Shown piece after piece: positions 1 to 5,201 of a stretch of 6,393 nucleotides of DNA. The stretch covers positions 1 through 6,393 of the forward strand of contig JAGVIM010000011.1 of the NCBI GenBank assembly GCA_020056045.1, written 5' to 3'. A program made the position numbers and the translations under genes. The stretch's first letter is position 1. Each line of letters begins with the position of its first letter. The DNA is from Nanobdellota archaeon. Lineage in GTDB: Archaea > Nanobdellota > Nanobdellia > Pacearchaeales > GW2011-AR1. The notes under the pieces were generated by a model. It saw only the letters and a list, made by a program, of their open reading frames with translations. It had not been told where the DNA came from and did no database searches.

Positions 1-777
1 CATTGTCTTACAATTAAATCCAATAAAATCATGAGTAAATCTAGGATCAGTATTAGGATTTTTTAATAATTCAGGACATTTTCCTGTTGATCTAATACAT
101 ATTTCACAAGAACATCTTCTTCCATTTGCTTTTATTTGTTTTAAGATTTTCTTTATTTTAAGATTATCTGTATTAATTGCTCCAAATTCTCCCACCTGAA
201 TATTATGGGCAATATAAAATGAAAAAATAGAAACATCTCCAAAACTTCCTGTTTTTTTACCAAAATATTTACTTCCATGAGCTTGAGCAGAATCTTCTAA
301 AATATAAATATTATTTTTTTTAGCTATTCTATTTATAGTATTCATATCACAAGGATAACCCATTAAATGAACAGGAAGTATTGCTAAAACCTCTTCTGGA
401 TTAATTTCTTCTAATTTTTTTACTATTTCTTCAGGAGCAATTGAAAAAGTTTCCCTATCAATATCAACAAAAACAGGTTCAAGACCTGCAATTTTTATTG
501 CATTACTATCTGCAATATATGTTAATGAGGTTGTAATAACTTTTGTTTTTTTACTATCTCCTGAAAGGTATTTTAGTGCAATTAAAGAAGCTATTAATGC
601 ACTTGTCCCAGAATTAACAGCAGTTGAATAATTTGTTCCAATTGTATTTGCCCATTTAGATTCAAATTCTACAGTTTTACTTCCTTCAGTTATTGTACCA
701 CTATCTAAAACATCGAGAATTGCTTTTTTATCTTCTTCATCAAATCTAAAATCTCCTATCTTTACAACTCGTCTCAT
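1..777 (-). CDS. DegT/DnrJ/EryC1/StrS-fold PLP enzyme, probable sugar 3-dehydratase (3' end outside window)
   Basis: The first 259 residues are present and the C-terminal part lies beyond the left edge. Fold-type I signatures are clear: SGTSA near residue 56, T-Y-I-A-D near 86, and EDSAQAHG (161-168) with the PLP-ring Asp162. The segment SFSFYIAHNIQVGEFGA places His191 where aminotransferases of this family have the Schiff-base lysine. That swap is known in ColD (GDP-4-keto-6-deoxymannose 3-dehydratase) and RfbH/E1, which remove the C3 hydroxyl rather than aminate. Four cysteines follow (C222, C224, C227, C234; C-x-C-x2-C-x6-C), which could hold an Fe-S cluster or zinc. The start is fixed: an in-frame TAG lies two codons upstream, and the ATG overlaps the gmd stop as ATGA, so translation is probably coupled. 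With Gmd next door, GDP-4-keto-6-deoxymannose is the likely substrate. The fold is certain. The 3-dehydratase role is inferred, and a homology-only label of perosamine synthase would probably be wrong. Confidence 0.9.
   Translation of the reverse strand, partial: MRRVVKIGDFRFDEEDKKAILDVLDSGTITEGSKTVEFESKWANTIGTNYSTAVNSGTSALIASLIALKYLSGDSKKTKVITTSLTYIADSNAIKIAGLEPVFVDIDRETFSIAPEEIVKKLEEINPEEVLAILPVHLMGYPCDMNTINRIAKKNNIYILEDSAQAHGSKYFGKKTGSFGDVSIFSFYIAHNIQVGEFGAINTDNLKIKKILKQIKANGRRCSCEICIRSTGKCPELLKNPNTDPRFTHDFIGFNCKTM
774..777 (-). other. ATGA stop/start overlap between gmd and the DegT-fold gene
   Basis: On the minus strand the bases read ATGA: the ATG (777-775) starts the DegT-fold gene and the TGA (776-774) ends gmd. 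An in-frame TAG at 783-781 rules out a longer start. A GAGGG run at 794-790 could act as a Shine-Dalgarno site, but its 12-nt spacing is long. The arrangement implies one transcript and translational coupling or reinitiation. Confidence 0.9.
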
Positions 778-1877
778 AGGCTAAAATTACCCTCACAATT
801 TTTCCTCTCCATTTCTCTAACATAGGATTCTTTTTGAGCTATTTTTAAATCATGATCACACATGATTTTTATTAATTCATTAAATTTAACCTTTGGTTCC
901 CAGCCCATAGTAGTTTTTGCTTTTGTATAATCAGAAAGTAAAAGATCTACTTCTGCAGGTCTAAAATATTTTGGATTTACTTCAACAATTACATTTCCAT
1001 TTTCATCTAAATATTTTTCATGAACTCCTGATTCTCCATTTGAATTTATTTTAAGTCCAAGATATTCTGCAGACTTTTCTAAAAATTCTCTAACAGTATG
1101 TTTTTCACCTGTTCCAATTATATAATCATCAGGTCTTTCTTGTTGAAGCATTAACCACATTGCTTTAACATATTCAGGAGCATATCCCCAATCTCTTTCT
1201 GCATCAAGATTTCCAAGTACTAATTTTTTCTGATTTCCAAGTTTTATTTTTGCAAGAGAGCTTGTTATCTTTCTTGATACAAAAGTATATCCTCTTCTTT
1301 CACCTTCATGATTAAATAAAATTCCATTGCAAGCAAATATTCCATGAACTCTTCTATAAAATGTTGCATGATTAAATGCAATAACTTTTGATTGAGCATA
1401 AGGGCTTTGAGGATTAAAAGGAGTTTTTTCAGTTTGAGGTATTTCTAATACTTTTCCAAACATTTCAGATGAGGAAGCTTGATAAAATCTTGCATGAGGG
1501 CATATTTTTCTTATTGCTTCAAGTATTCTCATTGTTCCTGTTGCATTAATATCTAATGTTTCATCAGGTATATCAAAACTTATTCCAACATGACTTTGTG
1601 CAGCAAGATTATAGACTTCATCAGGCATTACTTTTCTTATTATTTTTTCAATAGAAACAGGGTCCTGCAGATTTCCATAATGTAAAAAAAATGGAATAAC
1701 CTCTCCATCATAAGGATGATCTGGATTAAACCAGTGTTCTATTCTTGTTCTGCTTTCATGAGTGCTTGATCTTCTTATTATACCATGAACTTCATAGCCT
1801 CGTTCAAGCAAAAAATCAACAAGATGGCTTCCATCCTGCCCAGTTACTCCTGTAATTAAAGCCTTTTTCCTTTCCAT
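774..1877 (-). CDS. gmd: GDP-mannose 4,6-dehydratase
   Basis: This cytosolic short-chain dehydrogenase/reductase-fold enzyme converts GDP-D-mannose to GDP-4-keto-6-deoxy-D-mannose, using bound NADP(H). It has 367 residues, the normal length for Gmd. The nucleotide-binding loop is ITGVTGQDGSH (8-18, G10-x2-G13-x2-G16), followed by IIRRSS (33-38). The catalytic set is visible: Ser136 and Glu138 in SSSEMFG, and Tyr160-x3-Lys164 in SPYAQSK. The Gmd-specific block FNHEGERRGYTFVSRK (188-203) matches the usual FNHE-x2-RRG-x-TFV-x-RK, with GE in place of the common SP. The product can feed fucose, rhamnose, perosamine or colitose pathways. The His-substituted DegT-fold gene overlapping its stop favours a 3,6-dideoxy sugar. 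A TATA-like element at -29 to -21 suggests its own leaderless promoter. The protein is less lysine-rich than the GT9 and GT4 proteins here. Confidence 0.97.
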   Translation of the reverse strand: MERKKALITGVTGQDGSHLVDFLLERGYEVHGIIRRSSTHESRTRIEHWFNPDHPYDGEVIPFFLHYGNLQDPVSIEKIIRKVMPDEVYNLAAQSHVGISFDIPDETLDINATGTMRILEAIRKICPHARFYQASSSEMFGKVLEIPQTEKTPFNPQSPYAQSKVIAFNHATFYRRVHGIFACNGILFNHEGERRGYTFVSRKITSSLAKIKLGNQKKLVLGNLDAERDWGYAPEYVKAMWLMLQQERPDDYIIGTGEKHTVREFLEKSAEYLGLKINSNGESGVHEKYLDENGNVIVEVNPKYFRPAEVDLLLSDYTKAKTTMGWEPKVKFNELIKIMCDHDLKIAQKESYVREMERKNCEGNFSL

Positions 1878-1897
1878 ATTAAACCTTAAGATAATTG

Positions 1898-1906
1898 ATT
1901 TTTAAA
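1898..1906 (-). promoter_or_regulatory. TATA-box-like promoter element of gmd
   Basis: The minus-strand sequence TTTAAAAAT occupies -29 to -21 relative to the gmd ATG. Its last base falls at exactly the same offset as the elements of the GT-A, GT9 and GT4 genes. With archaeal spacing (TATA centred about 26 nt before the transcription start), transcription would begin at or next to the ATG, giving a leaderless mRNA. A TAGTTTA heptamer (1924-1918) lies 11 bp further upstream. The 77-bp gap to the preceding gene otherwise shows no clear structure. Confidence 0.6.
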
Positions 1907-1954
1907 GATTATTATGCTAAACTATCAATAAACAATATGCTTTTACACTCCAAT

Positions 1955-2698
1955 TTATTTAGAACTAAGCCTTTCCCAGTGTCTTTTAAATGTAGGAAGC
2001 AGATTATATGACTGTATTAGTCTTTTTTTAAAAAATTCAGGATCTTGTTCTTCAAGTTGAGTTTGTTTTGCAGAATGAGTATAATCTATAGTTAATTCAT
2101 CAATTTTTACTCCTTTGTGAATTATATCTATAACTGGAACAAATATACTATCCCATTTGTCTCCATATTCTCCATTATAATCTAAAAAATAACTACTAAT
2201 ATTTCTTCTAAATGTTCTTGGTCCAAAAAATACATCAAAATCTCTTCCTGTTATTTTTGCAAAATAAGCATTTCCAATTTCTTCAAAAAATTGTTGATCT
2301 TGAGGATAAGATTGTTTTGATCTTCTTTTTGGTATAACAATTTCAGTTCCTTCATCTAAAACTCCTGATGTAAGTTGTATTTTTGGAATATAATCTACTT
2401 TTTCAGGTTCTGTTAATGCAATAAAATCTATTCCTAAATTATATGCTGCTCTCATTGATTGCCTTATTGCATTTCCCATACCTTGTTTTTCTTGAGAAAA
2501 AATTATTGCGCCATATCTTTCAAAATCTCTTAATAATTCATCAGCAGACCCTCCATCAACAATAGTTACTCTATGGCCAAAGTCCCTTGCATTTTTAACA
2601 GAAGCTCTTGCCAGACTTGCTCTTAATCGATCACTCTCTCTGTCAGGATTATAAAAAGTGACCATTGCAATTGCTGTTCTTTCTGCTAGATTTTCCAT
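1955..2698 (-). CDS. Putative GT-A-type (GT2-like) glycosyltransferase
   Basis: This 247-residue protein has no predicted signal peptide or membrane segment. The N-terminal half looks like a nucleotide-sugar-binding GT-A domain: a first strand AIAMVTFYNP (9-18), then RVTIVDGGS (43-51), EKQGMGNAIRQ (70-80) and DFIALTEPEK (91-100). TEPEK (96-100) sits where GT2 enzymes carry the metal-binding DxD, so this site is divergent. Other notable blocks are IPKRRS (122-127), IGNAYF (141-146), FFGPRTFRR (157-165), and the acidic/aromatic stretch LDYNGEYGDKWDSIF (172-186). The fold assignment rests on pattern recognition, and donor and acceptor are unknown. It lies between the GT9 and gmd genes on the same strand with its own TATA-like element. 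A weak AGGA (2708-2705) ends six bases before the ATG. The first third is richer in Arg and Ala than neighbouring proteins. Met12 is an alternative start but would cut the first strand. Confidence 0.75.
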   Translation of the reverse strand: MENLAERTAIAMVTFYNPDRESDRLRASLARASVKNARDFGHRVTIVDGGSADELLRDFERYGAIIFSQEKQGMGNAIRQSMRAAYNLGIDFIALTEPEKVDYIPKIQLTSGVLDEGTEIVIPKRRSKQSYPQDQQFFEEIGNAYFAKITGRDFDVFFGPRTFRRNISSYFLDYNGEYGDKWDSIFVPVIDIIHKGVKIDELTIDYTHSAKQTQLEEQDPEFFKKRLIQSYNLLPTFKRHWERLSSK

Positions 2699-2718
2699 AA
2701 AAATTCCTAGCTTAAACC

Positions 2719-2727
2719 ATTTAAAAA
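2719..2727 (-). promoter_or_regulatory. TATA-box-like promoter element of the GT-A glycosyltransferase gene
   Basis: Minus-strand TTTTTAAAT spans -29 to -21 from the ATG at 2698. It continues into GGTTTAA, so TAAATGGT-x-TAA is shared with the GT9 promoter at the identical offset. The T5 run in the element lies just downstream of the GT9 stop and might double as a weak oligo-U terminator for GT9. The GT9-to-GT-A gap is only 48 bp and holds little else. Confidence 0.6.
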
Positions 2728-2746
2728 CCTTGTTATTTTTTTAATA

Positions 2747-3925
2747 CTACTTAGAATTATTCTTCTTTTTCTTTGGTTTTACTAACAACTCATCAATTGC
2801 TTTTTTAATTTCTTCAGCAGTTATAATACTCATACATATAACATCTTTTCTTCTGCAATATTCCTTATTACAGGCAGTACATGGAGCTTCATTGTGGTAA
2901 ATATATCTTATTTTCTTTTCATTTCCCCAGGGTTTCCATTCATATTCTTCTGTTTTTCCTACCATTGAAACAACAGGAACATCAAAAGCAGTTGCAACAC
3001 AATGACCCATTCCACTTGAAGCCTCTATTACAACATCAGCTCCACCAATTATTGCAAAATTTTCCCTTATTGAAAAATCAGGGCAGATAAAAACTTTTTT
3101 TTGATTTTTAGTTTTAACAATTGCCTTTATTTCTTCAGAGAGTTTTGATTCATTTTTACTTCCATCCATTACTATAGCCAAATTATATTTTTCAATTAAA
3201 TGATCAATAATTTTTGCATATCTGTCTGCAGGCCATTTTCTTGAAGGAAACTGATTTGCTGTTGCACTTGAAAATCCAGGATGTACAATTGCATATTTTT
3301 TTATCTTATTTTTTTTTTGAAAATTTTTTACAAAATCTTTTTCATTTTTAGAAAGATAAATTTCATTTTTTATTTCTTCTTTTGGAAGATCTGCTTTAAT
3401 TTGTTGTATTATCTTAAAATAATATTCCATGATATTAATTCCAGGATTAATAGGAAAAATTCTTCGAGTATAACATAATGCAATACCATCTCTCACTCCC
3501 TTATAACACCCTATTCTATATTTTATACCTGCCTTTAAACACATATATGACATTTTAGTAGATCCTGGAAAAATTACAACTGCTAAATCAAAATTTTTGT
3601 TTTTAATATTTTCTACATTTTCCTTAAAGCTTTCTTTATAAGGTATTATTTCTGAGATAAAAGGATTATTTTCTAAAACAGAAGAAAATCTTTCCCTTAC
3701 CATTATGCTAATTTCTGCATTAAACTCTTTTTTTAATGCTTTAAAAATAGGACCACATAAAAGGAGCTCTCCAATAGATCCTCTGTTTATGATTATTATT
3801 TTTTTAATTTCTTCTTTCTTTATTTTTGTAAACTTTGAAGGATCAAGTCCAAGCCATAATAAATAATCAAATACTTTAAACAGATTTTGGCCTTCATCAA
3901 TTAGTTGAGTTTTCAAACTTTTCAT
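2747..3925 (-). CDS. GT9-family (heptosyltransferase-like) glycosyltransferase
   Basis: This 392-residue, two-domain GT-B protein resembles bacterial ADP-heptose:LPS heptosyltransferases. The N-terminal domain begins at KKIIIINRGSIGELLLCGPI (41-60). The C-terminal domain has VHPGFSS (214-220), FPSRKWPADRYA (226-237) and the donor-site region VVIEASSGMGHCVA (298-311), followed by VPVVSMVG (316-323). Two family positions differ. The usual IGD is IGE (Glu53), and the usual Asp of D-T-G-x-M-H aligns with Ser303, although Gly305 and His308 remain. A cysteine motif near the end (C349-x2-C352-x4-C357-x6-C364) recurs in many GT9 proteins. About 40 residues precede the first strand, including aromatic-rich FDYLLWLGL (19-27), perhaps a membrane-contact helix. 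The -25 TATA element supports this start. Residues 384-392 form a Lys/Asn tail. The sugar donor need not be a heptose and cannot be told from sequence. Confidence 0.88.
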   Translation of the reverse strand: MKSLKTQLIDEGQNLFKVFDYLLWLGLDPSKFTKIKKEEIKKIIIINRGSIGELLLCGPIFKALKKEFNAEISIMVRERFSSVLENNPFISEIIPYKESFKENVENIKNKNFDLAVVIFPGSTKMSYMCLKAGIKYRIGCYKGVRDGIALCYTRRIFPINPGINIMEYYFKIIQQIKADLPKEEIKNEIYLSKNEKDFVKNFQKKNKIKKYAIVHPGFSSATANQFPSRKWPADRYAKIIDHLIEKYNLAIVMDGSKNESKLSEEIKAIVKTKNQKKVFICPDFSIRENFAIIGGADVVIEASSGMGHCVATAFDVPVVSMVGKTEEYEWKPWGNEKKIRYIYHNEAPCTACNKEYCRRKDVICMSIITAEEIKKAIDELLVKPKKKKNNSK

Positions 3926-3945
3926 AATTTTAACACTTTTATACC

Positions 3946-3954
3946 ATTTATATA
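3946..3954 (-). promoter_or_regulatory. TATA-box promoter element of the GT9 gene
   Basis: Minus-strand TATATAAAT occupies -29 to -21 from the ATG at 3925 and is the best match to an archaeal TATA consensus in the window. It is followed by GGTATAA, parallel to the GT-A gene promoter. The short distance to the ATG suggests a leaderless transcript. No Shine-Dalgarno sequence is seen before the ATG. Confidence 0.7.
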
Positions 3955-3969
3955 GTTTATTCTAGTTTA
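3953..3969 (+). repeat. Two direct TAGTTTA heptamers in the divergent promoter region
   Basis: TAGTTTA occurs at 3953-3959 and again at 3963-3969, 10 bp apart, or about one helical turn. The copies lie between the two outward-facing TATA elements, and the left copy touches the GT9 element. A third copy lies upstream of gmd on the minus strand (1924-1918). They could be regulator-binding half-sites, but short A/T-rich words also recur by chance. Confidence 0.35.
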
Positions 3970-3977
3970 CGACAATA

Positions 3978-3986
3978 TTTTTAAAC
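3978..3986 (+). promoter_or_regulatory. TATA-box-like promoter element of the GT4 gene
   Basis: Plus-strand TTTTTAAAC spans -29 to -21 from the ATG at 4007, in register with the elements of the minus-strand genes. With the GT9 element it makes the 81-bp gap 3926-4006 a compact divergent promoter. No Shine-Dalgarno site is visible before the ATG. Confidence 0.6.
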
Positions 3987-4006
3987 TTATTAAAACTCAA
4001 AAGTTA

Positions 4007-5167
4007 ATGAAAATTGTATATACCTGTTCCTATGCTTATCCCTCTATTTCTGGAGTATGGAATAGAATAGAAAATTTGGCAAAAGAAATGATAAAAAAAG
4101 GTCATGAAGTCCATATCATTACTTCTAACCTTGTTGCAGGAACAGATAAAATAGAAAAATCCTATGAAATTTATCAAAAAATACATATTCATAGATTTGA
4201 ACCAAAAAGAAAGTTAACAAAATATCAATTTTCTTTTTCAAAAAAAGAATTGTTTGATAAACTAACTGAAATAAAGCCAGATATAATTGATTGTCAAACC
4301 TATAGGCATCCTGAAGCAAAAATAGCTCTTTCCTATGCTTTAAAAAATAATATTCCCTGTATATTAACTACCCATGCACCATTTTTACCAGTAAATGTAA
4401 GGGGGAAAAAATTATCTTTTTTAGCAAATGTTTATGATTTGTTAATAGGAAAAAGAATTCTTAAAAAATATAATAGTATCTTTAGAATTTCAGATTGGGA
4501 ATTAAAATACTTATTAAAATTAGGTGCAAATAAAGATAAAATAATTTATAGTCCAAATGGAGTTCCAGATGAATTTTATAAAACAAAAATAAAAAAAGTT
4601 AAAGATCAGACTTTGCTTTTTTTAGGAAGGATAGAGCCTAGAAAACAGGTACATATTTTAGTAAAAGCTTTTATAAAAATTTCATCAAAATATCCAAAGT
4701 CAAAATTAAATCTTATAGGTCCAATTGAAAATATTGAAGGTTATAAAGAATATTTAGAAGATTTAGTAAAAAAGAATAATCTTGAAAAGAGAATTATTTT
4801 TTTAGGTCCTGTTTATAATTTAAAGAAAAAAATAAATCTAATGAATAGTTCTCAAATATATGTACTTCCAAGCACCTGGGAAGGATTTCCTCAGTCTTTA
4901 ATTGAGGCAATGTCTCTGGAAAAATGTATAATTGCTTCAGATTGTGATGGAAATAAAGAAGTTATAAAAGATAAAGAGACAGGTTTTTTATTTAAAATAG
5001 GAAATATAAAGGAATTAGCAGAAAAGATAGAGTTTTGTCTTAAAAATAATACAGAAAAAGTAGGAAAAAATGCTAAAAAACTTTCATTAAGTTTTAAATG
5101 GGAAAAAATAGCAAACGATGTTGAAAAAGTCTATAAAAATCTAATAAAAACAAATATTTCACAATAA
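4007..5167 (+). CDS. GT4-family glycosyltransferase
   Basis: This 386-residue protein has the length and GT-B architecture of retaining GT4 enzymes, which transfer a sugar from a nucleotide donor to a lipid-linked or glycan acceptor at the cytoplasmic face. The N-terminal acceptor domain starts with MKIVYTCSYAYPSISGVWNR, whose Gly16 region is the acceptor loop, then KGHEVHIIT (31-39) and THAP with His123 (121-125). The linker motif PNGVP (183-187) opens the donor domain. LGRIEPRKQ (206-214) gives the phosphate-binding Arg208 and Lys213. PSTWEGFPQSLIEAM (288-302) carries the E-x7-E pair Glu292/Glu300. EVI and TGFLF follow at 318-329. The protein is very rich in Lys and Ile. No membrane segment or signal peptide is apparent. 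It ends in tandem TAA codons, 34 bp before the GDP-mannose dehydrogenase gene. GDP-mannose would suit the neighbours as donor, but this is a guess. Confidence 0.93.
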   Translation: MKIVYTCSYAYPSISGVWNRIENLAKEMIKKGHEVHIITSNLVAGTDKIEKSYEIYQKIHIHRFEPKRKLTKYQFSFSKKELFDKLTEIKPDIIDCQTYRHPEAKIALSYALKNNIPCILTTHAPFLPVNVRGKKLSFLANVYDLLIGKRILKKYNSIFRISDWELKYLLKLGANKDKIIYSPNGVPDEFYKTKIKKVKDQTLLFLGRIEPRKQVHILVKAFIKISSKYPKSKLNLIGPIENIEGYKEYLEDLVKKNNLEKRIIFLGPVYNLKKKINLMNSSQIYVLPSTWEGFPQSLIEAMSLEKCIIASDCDGNKEVIKDKETGFLFKIGNIKELAEKIEFCLKNNTEKVGKNAKKLSLSFKWEKIANDVEKVYKNLIKTNISQ

Positions 5168-5173
5168 TAAACC

Positions 5174-5181
5174 TTAAATAA
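5174..5181 (+). promoter_or_regulatory. TATA-like element of the GDP-mannose 6-dehydrogenase gene
   Basis: TTAAATAA lies at -28 to -21 from the ATG at 5202, inside the 34-bp gap after the GT4 stop. It is a weaker match and sits about 2 nt further upstream than the other four elements. It allows separate leaderless transcription, though cotranscription with GT4 is equally possible. Confidence 0.4.
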
Positions 5182-5182
5182 C

Positions 5183-5190
5183 TTCTTTTT
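5183..5190 (+). terminator. Possible oligo-T terminator after the GT4 gene
   Basis: TTCTTTTT ends in a T5 run 16-23 bp after the GT4 stop. Archaeal RNA polymerase can stop at short U-runs without a hairpin, and no hairpin is visible here. It precedes the predicted transcription start of the next gene. In such AT-rich DNA the evidence is weak. Confidence 0.2.
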
Positions 5191-5201
5191 GATATAGTTT
5201 T

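Noticed and set aside
1..777. Annotation of the DegT-fold protein as an aminotransferase such as GDP-perosamine synthase
   Set aside because: The required PLP lysine is His191 in SFYIAHNIQVGE. The reading frame is clean around it, so a sequencing error is not an obvious explanation.
1878..1954. Hairpin terminator between the GT-A gene and gmd
   Set aside because: Only very short A/T complementarity and no T-run after the GT-A stop were found, so no terminator was called.
2734..2744. T-rich run on the plus strand between the GT-A and GT9 genes
   Set aside because: It is an A-run on the transcribed minus-strand mRNA, so it cannot serve as an oligo-U stop for GT9. No plus-strand gene ends there.
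2881..3478. Two plus-strand open frames (2881-3090 and 3281-3478) opposite the GT9 gene
   Set aside because: They lie wholly within the well-supported GT9 coding region. They encode low-complexity Leu/His/Gln- or Phe/Ile-rich peptides, as expected from the antisense of Lys/Asn-rich codons.
4004..4319. Minus-strand open frames (4004-4192 and 4125-4319) opposite the GT4 gene
   Set aside because: They are antisense to conserved GT4 sequence and rich in Phe, Tyr and Leu from reversed A-rich codons, with no recognisable motif.
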